A stretch of 64,000 bases of DNA from Triglochin maritima (Eukaryota > Streptophyta > Magnoliopsida > Alismatales > Juncaginaceae): positions 19,498,501-19,562,500 of the forward strand of contig OY821770.1 of assembly GCA_963682175.1 (NCBI GenBank), written 5' to 3'. Within the stretch, counting starts at the first letter, position 1. The number at the start of each line of letters is the position of its first letter. Positions 30,898 to 43,575 of the stretch are shown in pieces. The notes beneath the pieces are model-generated. The model ran no database searches. It saw only the letters and a list, made by a program, of their open reading frames with translations, and was not told the DNA's origin. The position numbers and the translations under genes were made by a program.

Positions 30898-33064
30898 TGT
30901 AACACCCCTGATCCGCACTCAGGACACAGCAATGAGTACAACACTAAAGTAAGCGAAAAAAGGACATTAACTAAAATAACCAACTCGAGGCCTCAATTTA
31001 AAATATATAATAAGATGAAGTCAAGGTACAATGCAGAAGGGAAATATAAGCAATCCGAAACCTACTACATAACTACTAAGAGGAGTAGGAAACAAATACA
31101 TGACAACTAAGCTCAACAGATCCAGTCCACGCGTCCAAAGCCCAAGTCGACTCCAGCCACCTACCGCGTCCCACCTGCACACGAACAAGCACGCCTGAGT
31201 CTCAAAACAAGACCCAGTACACCACCCCAACCCGACACCGAACAAGGTTTAGCTGTCCCTGACGGCTCACACTGGTCTTGTGTTCCAAGGCGGTCACGCA
31301 CTCAACGAGGCCGAACGTGCACCTCGACCCCCACCGCGCATCCAACCAACAAGGCAACACTCAACCCGCTCTCATGGCAGAACTATCAGGCGTCCCAAGG
31401 CAACCACGCGCCCAGCCAGGTCGAGCGTGCACCCTCGACAAGACTGTGCATCCAGACCACCAGGCAACGCCCTACTCCAACCACGCCCCCGAGCCCGTGA
31501 GCAACGCTCCCAAATGGCCACTCGTCATAACGCTGGTGAGCTGACCAGTTCTGCATCCGGCTTCGGAAGTCGACCTCACGCCCGAACCCGTGAGCAACAC
31601 TTCCTAATGGTCACTCGTCACAACGTGGGTGGACCTTTTCGAACCACACAGACAGGGAAGCACCCTAACATCTAGTCATACGTTCCTCACACGTCATCTC
31701 CACTACTCGACCACACGCCCGAGGTTGTGAGCAACGCTCCAACGACCACTCGTAACAACGTGGGTGGACCATCGGTTCCACGAACCTCTCACATTCTTGA
31801 GTCTCACAAGACAATGGGGGTAAAAGCAATTTACTCCAATCGCACGGGTCCACAACCACAACAAGGCATAGAGCAATAAAGAATAAACAATACTATAAAA
31901 TCATGTAAGCAACGTAGTGAAACTATAACTCTAAGTCCACAGATCAAGGTACATGGGTATATGTGTAATTTACCCCAAATTTTCGTACAAAGCGTAATTC
32001 TCATAAGTCCAAGGAAAGAACAATAAATTTCCCAATTAATAAAATTTTATGCAATTATATAAAAATCCCACGGAGAATAAAGCAATTTCTCTAAATTCAA
32101 TCAATTAAACAAATACAATCAATTTCAGGGTTTTCAATGCAATTAACCCATGTATTCACATTTAATTCAAATACACTTAAACCACAAGATCTCTTATGCA
32201 ATTCACCCAGATTAACTTATTTTACCAAATACTCAGAAGCGGTTTATTCTGCAATTCTCCCAGTTATTATTAATTAAACAAATACTTTAATTTACTGGTT
32301 TAGTTTGTAATTACTCTAATTAACTCATATCAACTCAAATAATTAAAACATGCATAAACTATATGCAAGTTTCCCCATCTCTATCCCTTACATTGCCTAA
32401 ACCACCAAATCCAGCACGTCAGCCGCCAGACGTCTTTCCTCCGGCCACGCCATCACCGTCAAACGGGCGGGCGCAGCTGCAGCAGCCCATGGCCACCATC
32501 CCCGCGTGGTGGCACGGCTCACCCGGCCGCACAAGCGGCTCTAACCTCGTGTGCGGCTGCCCGCCGGCACAACTCTGACTGGTTGCTCGTGGCGCCAGCC
32601 CGCATGCCATTTCCAGCTCCTCCTCCAACCTCCCCAACGTCCTTAACTCTACACACGAGGGAGGGATGGCGTACTTCACGAGAAGAAGAAGACCGGAGAA
32701 GAGGATGATTCTTCTCCACACCTACACGCGGTCGCCGGAGTCGTCGTCGTCACCGGAGCTTCTGGAAAGAGGAAGAGATGTTAGGGATTTGGGGAAGAGA
32801 GGTGAGAGAGAATTGGGTTTGGGTTTTTATAATAAGACATAAGCCAAAACTTTGTTTTTTAGTTTTAATGGTAACCAACTATTTACTTGTTACTCAACTT
32901 TGGTTTGGGCTTTTGTTCATAGCTCAAAACCTTTTATTTAACTTATAACCCATTTTTCAAAAAAGTAAAATAAAATACAAACATAGCTCAATCAACCAAC
33001 ACGTGCAAACGTTGACTTTTATTCTTGTGTTCAAATATCAAATGAGTTATTGGGCACTATAACA
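30898..33064 (-). repeat. Gypsy-like LTR, probably solo
   Basis: It starts TGTAACACCCC (30898) and can be ended at CACTATAACA (33064), so it reads TGTTATAG...GGGTGTTACA on the minus strand. A TATA-like ATTATAAAAAC lies near 32830 (minus strand) with a C/T-rich leader beyond. Half of it is repeated in inverse orientation at 35866-36850. The flanks ATAAG and ACCTC do not match, so the outer boundary is uncertain. No gene lies inside. Confidence 0.55.
31477..31772. repeat. Imperfect internal repeats of the gypsy-like LTR
   Basis: Three blocks (about 31477, 31567, 31710) share CGTGAGCAACGCT and CCACTCGTCACAACG text followed by GTGGGTGGACC. Related text is inverted near 36160-36400. Confidence 0.65.
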
Positions 33065-34172
33065 ACCTCCCAGAAAAGTGGAAGAAAAGGAGAACCTCAA
33101 TACTACCAAAAGTGTTCGTGAGGAAGTTCCGAAGGTCTTGGGCCCTTGGCCCAATGCAGGCTTTCGTGAGTCAATTCAGATTGGCGAATTCACGTTTGAG
33201 TTAGCGCCTGGCGGAGTGGGGAGAAAGGAAGAACTACAGTAAAAGATTCCAACTATGATTATTTTACTATAAGAATTGAAGTGACTATTAATATTACTTT
33301 TTTACACGGTGGTCTGTGACTAGGATTCCAGGGGAACAAGCATAAAAGTTTTAAAAAAATCCTTTGACCAACCAAATTCTTGGAAAGCAAGAAAACAACT
33401 TTCCATTGCTAACACACACTACGTTGGAAAGCAAGGAAAAGTGACAAAAAATTAAAGTTGATCTAGTTTTTATTTTTGATATACTTATTTTTATTTTTCA
33501 GTTAGAGTTTCAAAATTTTGTTTTCTTTCGCATGTTTTGTCAAATTATTTTTAGTGGCCATTTTTTTAGTTTTAGTTTTTATTTGGAAAGGGCTTTCAAC
33601 TTTTGATCTTTATTTCTTAAATATTTTATTTATTGTATGTTCACATAAACAAATTTAAAATTTAATTAAGTCCATGTTTTGTTTCTTATGGAATTATTTG
33701 AATATAATAGTTATTTTTCATTATAATAAAACTTCATAACCATTATTATCAAAATGTTTGAACTTCTTTGAAATTATGTTTACCGAGTAAAAACATAATG
33801 TTCTAGTAAATTCCATGAGATGCGTTGACAAAAGAATTGAATTCCACTATATATATTTGAAAAATGATTTATGGCCGCATCCAAGGACGTTTTTCGCGGA
33901 CGCTTAGCTGACAAGTCCAGCTCAGCAGAATAAGAAAACATTTTTTTATTGGGGTTTCTGTTTGCTTTCCTTGGGGTGGTACACTCGCATTTAATGCTTG
34001 TCACTAAAATTCTCTCAAATAAGACCTTTCATCCCTTTTGGCGCTACGTTCTTCGGACGTTCCATCTTCCGTAGGGACTTACCCTATGAAGATGCACATA
34101 ATGGCGCGTATTTTTCGTCTTCCTATCTATTTCATCCCTTTCTTTTTCATTTGGGGAGTATTTTTCACTCAA
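33065..34172. other. No gene recognised
   Basis: AT-rich sequence upstream of the FAR1/MULE relic. It may hold that element's 5' terminal region, but I found no clear inverted repeat. Confidence 0.35.
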
Positions 34173-35168
34173 ATGGAGATTTTAAAGATGTCTACCCAAG
34201 AAGACATCCCGTTAAACGTTCCCGAGGTGATGTTTTTTCGTTCTTTCGACGAAGTAAGAACCTTTTACAACGACTACGTCGATTCTTGTGGTTTTGGTGT
34301 TAAGCTAAAACAAAATACTCATTACGAAGGTGGTGTTGTTACCCGGGGTACACTTACTTGTTCGAAGGAGGGCAATACACCAACAGACCAAGGACAAGGA
34401 AGAGTGAAGCCCCGTTTATCGGGTAGAGTGGAGTGCACGGCTCGCATCAGGGTTTCTGGAAACCCAACAAGGGGTTACCAAATTAACTTTTTCGAACTCA
34501 AGCATAACCATGAAATGTTTCACGAGGACCAAATGCGTTTTCTAAGACAGAAACGTTTTGTACCTAAGGTCGCGATTGTACGAATAGCGTGCAATGATGC
34601 TTCCGGTATTTCGACCGCCAAGACCAAGCAATCGTTTATTGTCGAGGTTGGGGGGCATGACAAACTGACCTTCAACAATAGGGACAAGGTTTGTGTTTTT
34701 TCAATGTTATTGTTTTCCATGTCATCTCTGTCCTTAATAAATATATGTGTGCAAGAATGTTATAACCGAAGTCTAATTTGAAAATGGGACTTGGCAATGC
34801 ATAAGCTCTTCATTACTATTTTATTAAGATGCAAAGATTGATTCAATGTTTTTCTATGTCATGGACATGGATGGCGAAGGAAAGCTAAGGAACTTCTTCT
34901 AGGTCGACTTCCATTCTAGAGCTGTCTATTCATATTTCGGGGATGCTATATGTTTCAACACTACATACCTCACTAACAAATACGACATGCCGTTTGCACC
35001 CTTTGTAGGACTTAATCATCATTTCGAGTCTGTGTTGCCCAGTTGCTCTTTGTTGTCCTCTGAGACCACTGAAAATTACATATAGATGTTCGAGAAGTGG
35101 CTTTCGTGTATAGGTGGTGCGTGTGAAGAGATTGTACCACCATATTCATCGTATTGGTCTTGTCTTTT
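34173..35168 (+). pseudogene. FAR1-domain MULE transposase relic
   Basis: From the ATG at 34173 the frame carries a FAR1-type zinc-binding domain: FFRSFDEVRTFYNDYVDSC, GTLTCSKEG, ECTARIRV, FELKHNHEM. A splice-donor-like break follows at about 34690. After a short intron the MULE transposase core continues near 34840-35165 (FYVMDMDGEGKLRNFF, FNTTYLTNKYDMPFAPFV, EKWLSCIGGACEEIV). A stop replaces Trp in the NFFxVD and ENYIxMF segments and the protein ends early, so it is inactive. Host FAR1/FHY3 factors descend from such transposases, but the stops and the TE setting make a transposon relic the better reading. Confidence 0.85.
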
Positions 35169-35190
35169 TTAAGGAATAGTTTGCCTTTTT

Positions 35191-35840
35191 TATCTTTTGA
35201 TTTGTCCCATTTTAAGTATGAGTTCGTCCATTTTATTTACCTACATTCGGGAGAAGTACTTATTGTGTCTAGGTTCTTGGTCTTGTAGTTTTTAAGTAAT
35301 GATTTGTCCTTTTTGAACATGAGTTCGCCCTTTGAATGATCAATTGTGTCCTTTATAGGTATAGTTAGTGTACTTCTCAACTTATTGGTTTGTTACTTTT
35401 TATGTTTTCCTATTTCCTTTTTATGAATAAGTTTGTCCCTTTTAAGTATGAGTTCGTCTTTTTTATTTACCCGTATTCGGGAGAATTAGTTATTGCGTCT
35501 AGGTTATTGGGCTTGTACTTTTAAGTAATGATTTGTCCTTTTTTTAACATGAGTTCTCCCTTCGAATGATCAATTGTGTCCTTTATAGGTATAGTCAGTG
35601 CACTTCTCAAGTTATCGGTTTGTTACTTTTTATGTTTTTCTATTTCCTTTTTAGGAATAAGTTTGTCCCTTTTAGGTATGAGTTCATCCTTTTTATTTAC
35701 CCGTATTCGGGAGAATTACTTATTATGTCTAGGTTCTTAGGCTTGTACTTTAAGTAATGATTTGTCCTTTTTGAACATGGGTTCGCCCTTTGAATGATCA
35801 ATCGTGTCCTTTATAGGTATAATCAGTGTACTTTTGAAGT
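35191..35840. repeat. 230-bp tandem repeat, about 2.8 units
   Basis: The landmark AGTTCGTCC/T recurs at 35221, 35451 and 35681, giving an exact 230-bp period. Units share TTACCCGTATTCGGGAGAA and TGATTTGTCCTTTTT. The units are T-rich on this strand and non-coding. The array lies just after the MULE transposase relic. Confidence 0.9.
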
Positions 35841-35865
35841 TTCTCATTTTCCCTAGATTTTTCAG

Positions 35866-36850
35866 ATATCTGTAGTAAATTACATGAGTTGTGTAATTTA
35901 CTATTTTCCTCTGAGCTTATGAGAATTATGATTTGTATAGAAATTTTGGTAGAATTATACCCCTGTACCTTTGATTATGGGTTCAGAGCTATAGTTTCTT
36001 TATGCTGCTTATATGATTTTATAGTCCTATTTATGTTTATGGTGCTATATCTAGTTGGGTTTGTTTGACCCATGCTTTTCGGGGCAAACTGCATTCACCC
36101 CATTGCCTTGTGAGATTGTGAGAGGTTCGTGGCATTGGTTGTCCACCTACATTTTGACGAGTGGTCGTTGGAGAACGTTGCTCACAGACTCGGGCATGGG
36201 GTGGTAGTGAGATGAAGTGTGAGGTACGTATGATTAGATATTAGGGTTTTCCTCCTGTGTTGTGGCGGTCTAGGATTGTTTACTAGCGTTGTTACGGGTG
36301 ACCGCTGGAGCTGGGCTCGCGGGCTCGGGCGTGTGGTTAAATTTCCAGAGCCAGATGCAGAACTGGTAAACTCATCTGTGTTCGTACGAGTGACCACTGG
36401 AGTCAGGCTCGCGGGCTTGAGCGTATGGTTGGAGTAGGGTGTTGCCTTGTGGATCAAATGGGCGGTCTCGTCGTCTTGGGATGTGTGACACAACTCCATC
36501 TCCTCCCAGCCGGGTTGGGATGTGAACGGGGTCTTGATTCAAGAGTTAGACGTTATTTGTGTGTGTGTATGCAGGTGAGACGCGATAGTTGGTTGTAGGC
36601 AACTTGGGCTTGGGATGCGTGGACTGGATCCATTGAGATCAGTTGTCTTGTAATTTCTTGATCCTTTAGTAGTCATGTAGTAAGAATTTTAGAATTCTTA
36701 TATTTCCTTTCGCATTGTACTTTGATCTTGACTTTATATTATGTTTATGATCCATTGAGACCTCAACTTGATTATTATTAGTTAATTATGTCCTTGTTTT
36801 GGTTGTTATAGTTGTGATTGATTGTTATGTCCGAAATGTAGATTAGATAT
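35866..36850 (+). repeat. Fragment of the gypsy-like LTR, inverted relative to 30898-33064
   Basis: The reverse complement of about 30915-32030 aligns here over most of its length: GAGAATTATG...TGTAATTTAC-like text near 35890, GACGAGTGGTCGTTGG near 36158, and the CTTATATTTCC end near 36700. It lacks the terminal GGGTGTTACA and the other LTR half. The MULE relic and the 230-bp array lie between the two inverted pieces. Confidence 0.7.
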
Positions 36851-37559
36851 CTACTCCTCATTTATTGGTCTTCTTATGCATTTAACCAAATTAGGATCTA
36901 ATACTTTTAGCATTTGACGCATTGAAACTGGCTTCCGAATTGCTTTATAGATGTATGGGAGTTATAAAAGCATACAAACTCTCTAAGTGTTGCGTTGAAC
37001 ACATACCTGTAGGATTAGTTAAAAAATGGGTTATGTAACTGGAATTACCCTTTGTTATATTGAAATTTACTCTAATTCATCTATAAAATTACCTGCCTCA
37101 GAATACTTTGTGCAAGTTCGGGTGAGTTTGTATTCCTTCATGTCCAACCAATCAAAACTGCATATTTTGTCTGACATTTGAAAACTTGGAAATAACATTC
37201 TATAATAATTTAGAGATTCAAAATACTGATGATCATAGAGAAAAATTGACCTCTGGGAATTAGATTGCCCAATAACTCCATTAATCTCTACCACACAATT
37301 TAATGTACCCTAACATTAACATGAAAATACCCTGACATGAACACAAAAATATCGTAACACACCCACTAAAACACCCAAATGTGTTTCCCAAAAATATATC
37401 AAGACCCAGTAAAACAAATTACCTTTTATTCCATGTTACACATACACATCTAGTTATCCAAAATATAAAAAAGAGATCCGGGTTCCCTAATGCATCGACT
37501 AGTTATTGCTTGAGTCATAATCCACATCTATATGATACAAGGAAAAACAAGTTTAAGAG
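36851..37559. other. No gene recognised
   Basis: AT-rich DNA with repeated TACCCT and TTACCC words (37045-37390). Similar words recur at 39400-39770, suggesting one sequence split by the LTR-B insertion. No coding match. Confidence 0.35.
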
Positions 37560-38890
37560 TCGAATTTGTCCCAAACGGACGAATAAGTCCCTTTCGGTGC
37601 ACTATTTCTATCTATTGAGTAGCATTCAGATATTCTATGGAATTCCTGTTTTGGACTACCTTTATGTGTAGAAGTCAATTGATTCCATCTACTCAGTAGC
37701 ATTCAGACCTCCCCTGGAATTCATGTTTCGGTCTACTGAATTTCTATCGGTCATCCGAACGTAACGTTTGTTTTTAATCCTATCGACCAGATCCTATTGG
37801 CCCACGTGGTAATAAATCCGTTGAAAATTTTCAACGGACTTATCTTTTGTTGTCTAGCACATTTTGAAATGTCCCAAAACGGTCTACTGAGCCTTCTTCA
37901 GTCGACTGAGGCCTTTGTTGCTAATCAAAACGTAATGACTCTTTTCCACTTGGCGTTTGATCGTTACCCGTTAACCAACTTTTGAGCCACAATTGTCACC
38001 AGAAAACCCACGCTTACTTTGGTCTATCGAATACCCTACGGTCGATCGATCTTGATCATTAGTGCTTGCCCATTCCTTTTATGTCCATCTTTGCCGGTTA
38101 ATCGAACTATATTCGGTAAACTGAATTTAATTGGTCGAAATTAGAGAAACATTTTTGGAAGTTGGTGACCGGTTATCTGAATGAGATTTGGTCAACCGAA
38201 GGCTTCAATCTTGCCAAGTCATTCACATTGTTTCAGACAACCATTTATTGCCCAGTCGACTGAACCAATTCTAAAATTTGCCCATGATTAAGTCATTTCT
38301 TTCTTCTCATTAGTCCAAATTTCACCAACTCCCCATAACGACTCTATTGGCTTTGAAGGCTATAAAAGCTTCATCTAAGGAACACAATTAACACTTAACT
38401 TGCCAAAAGTCTTTCATACTCTTGTGCTCTCAAACTCCAAGTCTTCAAACCTCCGCCAACTCTCAAACTTCAATCCAATTCACTCCAAGTTCAATTCCAA
38501 TCCTTGAGTGCATTCAAGTTAGAGTTCAACAACAACCATCACCTTATATTGTGTTGTAAAGCTTTGAGGAAGCTCCCTGTCGGGTTGTGAGAGGAGATTC
38601 AAGCAAGGGGAGACTATTTGTCAGGCTCTGATTGTAAGAGGGTTTATCTTCGACTAGGAACGAAGAGATTAGTGAATTCTCGAGTAGGGATCGGAGGAGC
38701 GATCAATATTTGAGGAGATGACTAGATCACGGTGGTGTGATCGAACTTTTATAAAATCTCCAGAGTCGACTTTTAGTTTGCAATCTTTTCATTTCTATTT
38801 AATTATGCATTGTTTAGTTTAATTAGCAAATAATCTATCCACCCCCCATCTAGATTACATCTAGATTAGTGATCGATCTAAACTTATAGA
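37560..38890 (+). repeat. LTR-B copy 1, left end missing
   Basis: It is similar to the right two thirds of the solo LTR at 57046-58750. Shared blocks are GAAGGCTATAAAAGCTTC (TATA box, about 38356), CTTGAGTGCATTCAAGTTAGA, GTGTTGTAAAGCTTTGAGGA, ATTCTCGAGTAGGGATCGG and CACCCCCCATCTAGATTA. A degenerate palindrome array (CGGTCTACTGA, CAGTCGACTGA, CGGTCATCCGA) lies at about 37730-38264, ending about 95 bp before the TATA box. The CACCCCC-CTAGATTA end resembles SIRE/Maximus-type Copia LTRs, but no coding region proves the superfamily. Confidence 0.75.
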
Positions 38891-39961
38891 ATGTACCATT
38901 ATGTGTTAAACAACACTAATGTGTGACAACAAACATTATTCCATGAGTAAAACATGTTTAGGAAATGTTGACTATTAAAATAATTAGTATTTCTTATCCC
39001 TCAAAACAACATCTATTAATGCATGAGAGGAAGAAAAACCACCACCTCGTAAAAGGAACGACACCACAAATGGCACATGTTGTAAAAGGAAAACTAAAAT
39101 AAGATCGGCACCACAAATGTAAATAGATACATTTTTGTCTTGAAACATGTCCTAAAGCATAGTTTTTCTCTTGCTAAAACTATAGTGAATAGCATACTTG
39201 TCTTGTCTTTCTCTATGTCTTTGATTCTGGAAATAAAGAGTACAACATTGATATCCAGTAAACAAAAAAGCCATGTACGAATCAACAAATGACTATTCAT
39301 AACACAAACAATAGCGTACCTAAACAATTTGCCAAAATAATCACACCGACAAAAAGTAGTATTCCGGACCCGAAAACCATAAACTCAAATGCAGATTAAT
39401 TGTCCAGTATTTTGCATCACTAACAATCTACACCGTTAAGGTTCCAAAAATGAATCTACCCCACTCCTAGTTAATGACTTTTATTACAACATTACCCTAT
39501 TTATGTTATGAATTTACCCACTCCTATCAATAAAATTTAGAATGATGAATTAGATAAATTTACCGACTTCGTTAGGACTCTACGAAACTACCCATGGTAA
39601 ACAACCTCAAACTTTAGAATGATGAATCAGGTAAATACAGAAGTAGAAGCGCATTAATTAACGAAAAAATAACTACCCAAGGAGTGTGAAACAAACATAC
39701 CCTAAGTACAATATGAATTTACCTTGAGTACAATATAATTTTACCAAACCACAACTAAAGCATGAAATGAACTGGATTGGGTGGTCTGGATTGTCAGCGT
39801 TGAGGGTAGTTAGGGTCGCTGGGAACGTCTGGGAATGGGAGTTGGCCGCTTGCTCGAGCCTCTGAAAGTAGGAGAGACGAAGGTCAGCGATGAAACAAGA
39901 GAAGACTGGACCACTTAAGTGAAGGCTAGACCGCGGGAGTGGAGATCAGATCAGACCTTTG
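38891..39961. other. No gene recognised
   Basis: Mostly AT-rich DNA with TACCC-rich text at 39400-39770 and a GC-richer stretch at 39770-39955. No recognisable coding sequence or defined repeat. Confidence 0.35.
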
Positions 39962-40650
39962 TTGGATTTTTTGCCTTAGTTTTTATTAACTTTGATTATT
40001 AATCAAACTAATCTGAATCAATCAACCTAATCAATCAAAATAAGCAAACAATATTACATGCATTGCATACACACTTGTATAATTGCAATCATCTTAATAA
40101 GTTGATCAAGACAACCAAAGAAAGGAGCATTGGGACAAGGACATCAAGACTTGTAATCAAAACTTTGTACCAAGACATGTAATTTTGTATTTATTGAGTC
40201 CATAAGGTTTTATGTAAAGTTGAGCACTAGGATTCTATCCCGTCAAGATTCGGTAAACCGAACCTTTCACTGTCAACCGAAACCTGTCTAGTTCGGTCCA
40301 CTGAACACCTATCGGTTACCCAAATCCTTCCCATCAGTAAACCTTAGGTTGTTCTCTGGAATTGCACTGACGAAAGACCGAACCACTTTTGGTCGACCGA
40401 ATAGCCCTGGACCGATTTTGGAATTTGCTCCAACAGTCGCATTTGAATCGGGTCTTTAGAGCCCAATTGACTTCTCATAATTCGGATGACCGAATGTCTA
40501 TCGGTCAACCGAGTTCTTCTTGGCTTTAGGCGCCTAACGACTATTTACACGTGACACTTAACTGTTGCACCCAACGACAATTTGGGCCTTAACTGTTAGC
40601 GCAAAACTCACGCTAACTTCGGTCTACCGAAGTGTATACCGAAGTGTACA
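39962..40650 (+). repeat. LTR-B copy 2, 5' part only
   Basis: It starts TGTTGGATTTTTTGCC, the family 5' end, and is similar to the start of 57046-58750 (AATTTTGATGATTAA-like, CAAGACTTGTAATCAAA, TATGTAATTTT). Motifs of the palindrome class occur at 40251 (CGGTAAACCG), about 40393 (TGGTCGACCGA), about 40503 (CGGTCAACCG) and 40620 (CGGTCTACCG). It breaks off at about 40650, before the TATA-box part. Confidence 0.7.
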
Positions 40651-40818
40651 CGGCCATCCTTCTTATCGATCTTGCCTTCCACCCCATCCTCAACCTCTCT
40701 GTCGACAGCGCCAACGAGGTGGATCCCGATCTTAAACTCGACAAATGCCACGACGGGTTTTTGCGCCGGGAGAAAATGATGGAGAATAGAAGGTTTTTGA
40801 GGGATAATGGAAGGTTTT
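40651..40818 (+). pseudogene. Unrecognised GC-rich coding-like fragment
   Basis: A short GC-rich open stretch (AILLIDLAFHPILNLSV ... KMMENRRFLRDNGRF, then TGA at 40818) stands out from AT-rich surroundings. Codon use looks gene-like. The left edge coincides with the break in LTR-B and there is no start codon of its own. I do not recognise the protein. It could be a captured or retroposed gene end. An overlapping minus-strand frame of similar length also exists, so the strand is not certain. Confidence 0.35.
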
Positions 40819-41474
40819 GAGGATATATATGGTGGAAACCAAATTTCGTACAGTTTAGCGTGCATGTGATTTTTGCTAATAAAATGTGATTTAATTAATC
40901 TTTGTTAATAAAAATTATGTGATTTTTGCTGACTGGATTAACCACGTCAAATAGCATTTGGGACGCACCGCGTCATCAAATCATTTTTCTTATCTTACAG
41001 AACTGCCTAGGACGCTTGATGGAACGTATATTAAATTACACTTTCCTGAAGTTGACAAACCATGTTACCGGACTAGAAAAAATGAGATGCCGACAAATAT
41101 GCAGGTCATATATGTGCTCCCTGGTTGGGAGGGACCGACTGCTGACTCAAGAATGCTTCAAGATGCTTTATCAAGAGAAAATCGTCTCAAAATCTGTGTT
41201 GGTAAGATATAACCTAACGATGATACTCTCTACTTTTCATTAAAAAAAGTTGATTAATTTTTTTACACTCCACACGATGTTACTATGCAGTGGTTGCGAG
41301 GCACAGTAATTGTGAGGGATCTCTCACACCATATAGAGGGCAAAGATACCATCTACATGAATGGTGCGATGCAAACCATCCAACCACTCCAAAGGAATTC
41401 CTTAACTTGAAGCATTCAGCTGTTAGAAATGTTATAGAAAGGTGTTTCGTTTTGTTAAAATTGATGGGCAATTT

Positions 41475-43575
41475 TGTAGTATTTCATGTTTAATTATACA
41501 TATATATTTTTCGAATTTTCATGTATAATAAAGATCAATTACAATTTTCTTCGATTTATTTCATGCATGCATCGGTTTGTTTTAACAACTAGTTTCAAAA
41601 ACTCATTAAAACAAACACAAAGGGACTCCGAAATTTATACTTAGAAGTTCTCAAAAACTTCTTGACGTTTCAGAGACGTTGAGGAAGCCAATCGTCGCTT
41701 CTCGTTGCGCCGGATGCCTCTGAGTGTTCACCGAAACCCTAAACAAGGTTGGAGAGAAATGAACTAGCCAATCAATCTCCAAACAAGCTTAGAATCTAGC
41801 TACAAACCCCTTCCTTAGCCTCTGAGATTTCTCCTTCAAAGACTTAGAAAACTAAGAGAATTTTCGTGGATTTTTGTGGTGAATTTTGGAGAGAAAATAA
41901 TTAGAAAACAACTTATGTCAATTGAGGAGAATAAGGACCTATTTATAGGCTCCCATCTTATTCTCCATCATAGCTATTCTTAAGCCACAAATTCTTGACA
42001 TTTTCTCTCACAAACTAATTCCAAAATGCATTACATGCATCCACAAAACGTTTGACCAAGTTTGAAGCTAATTTAACCATCGATCAAATTAATCTCTTAA
42101 TTATCAAAGGCAGAAAATCGATCGTGCTTCGGTTTACCGAGTCCCACTCGGTTAACCGAATATGTCACCATTGTTTAACCGAGTACGCGACGAATGACCG
42201 AATCTTAAGGATAAAAATTATCCTTAACCGATCAGACTAATTCTCGTCTAAGACCGAGTGCTATTCGGTTCACCGAAAATATCGGAACTTGACATTGTTC
42301 GGTCGACCGTTTCTGGTTCGGTACACCGTACCAAAGATCCAGGCACTTTGGTAAAGTTCGGTCAATCAACTACGACTATCCGTTCCACGTTCGGTTGACC
42401 GATCCATAGATCATTCGGTCGACCGAACCATAACGGATTACCGAACTTCTACCCGATTTTGCCTTTTCAAATTTTGGATTTATTTCCAACAAAATTTGAA
42501 CTTTTGGGGTTTTAGCAAATTTACAACTTATGCAATATATTATCTTATGCAATAATAAATTATTACACCCCATAATATATGCATCTCATATGAATTTATC
42601 ATGATTCTAATTATGTTATATGCAACATAATTGATTTTACTCGTTCACCACATGAGTCATATTTTCTATAAGAAACCCGACTAATCATATGAACCAAAAA
42701 TCAAGCTTCTTGTTTCCCGGTTTTTGCGGTGTGACCTATGGGAGGATATAGACTAAGTTGACAGTGATATTAAGAGCTTAATATCACAAGCTATAAGCGG
42801 TATCTAGCTACACATTATAGCTCCCAATTAGTTAGATGTCTTAATTCCATTCGATCCACTTGTGTCCGTCCCTTGCCTCATGATATTAAGAATACACACA
42901 AAGTAGTATTGTGTCATCTTTGTATTAGTATTCATTTCTTGATCTCTTTAAGCTAGTTATAAATATGTGACTTAACTCAAATCACATTGTGCACATTATA
43001 ACTTTGCTTTATCGAGGGGCCCACTAATATCATCACTCAATTAAGAGGGGCAATGATAATCTTTTGACTAACTATCTTCTCCAACGAAAGTTATACTTAA
43101 CCAACCAATGCCTTTACACTACACTCATCGATAGCTTAAGACATTAGTCTAATTAAGAACTCCTTAAGCGATCGGATATAAGTATCATATCAAAGGACCA
43201 AGGACACATTAAAATATTAATGACACAGAAACACATTCTTATAATATTTTACTTGTTAGGTCAATTCAGTATACAAAAGTACTATTTTCCTCTTTTGTGT
43301 ACCTGTGTTGTCACTCACTTGTAGAGCTACAATGATCTATGACCAACACGACAATCTTAACTCGGTAATTAATGTCCCATGTTAATTACCATGATTGCGA
43401 ATATCTTTTGTTTTATGTAAACCAATATCTTTTAGAGCTCTACGGTTAAGGACCAAGAGCCTCTTCCTTAACTCTTCTAAAAGACAAATAACATAAACAA
43501 GGAACAAAATGATTTCTCATTCAATTCATAATTATTGACATTTAAAAGTAAAACTTTTAGAACACATTCCCTTCA
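41475..43575 (-). repeat. 3' LTR of Copia-A
   Basis: Runs TGTAGTATTTC to CCCTTCA (plus-strand view). It contains the TATA box at about 41938-41950 (minus) and the palindrome array at 42130-42443, and continues directly into the polypurine tract. Confidence 0.92.
42130..42443. promoter_or_regulatory. CGGT-NN-ACCG array, Copia-A 3' LTR
   Basis: About eight sites of the form CGGT, two variable bases, ACCG: CGGTTTACCG (42130), CGGTTAACCG, CGGTTCACCG, CGGTCGACCG (twice), CGGTACACCG, CGGTTGACCG. The arms are kept while the centre varies. The array begins about 180 bp upstream of the TATA box. Confidence 0.8.

Noticed and set aside
31278..31675. Two overlapping plus-strand frames of 88 and 131 codons
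   Set aside because: They lie in the repeat block of the gypsy-like LTR, have no recognisable protein motif and overlap each other.
32839..32843. ATAAG as a 5-bp target duplication for the LTR beginning at 30898 (left flank also ATAAG)
   Set aside because: This would end the LTR at GAC just before a TATA-like sequence, without a CA/TG terminus. I kept 33064 as a more plausible, though unproven, boundary.
34173..35168. A functional host FAR1/FHY3-type transcription factor
   Set aside because: Stops replace conserved Trp positions and the frame ends early, in a region made of transposons. A MULE relic explains it better.
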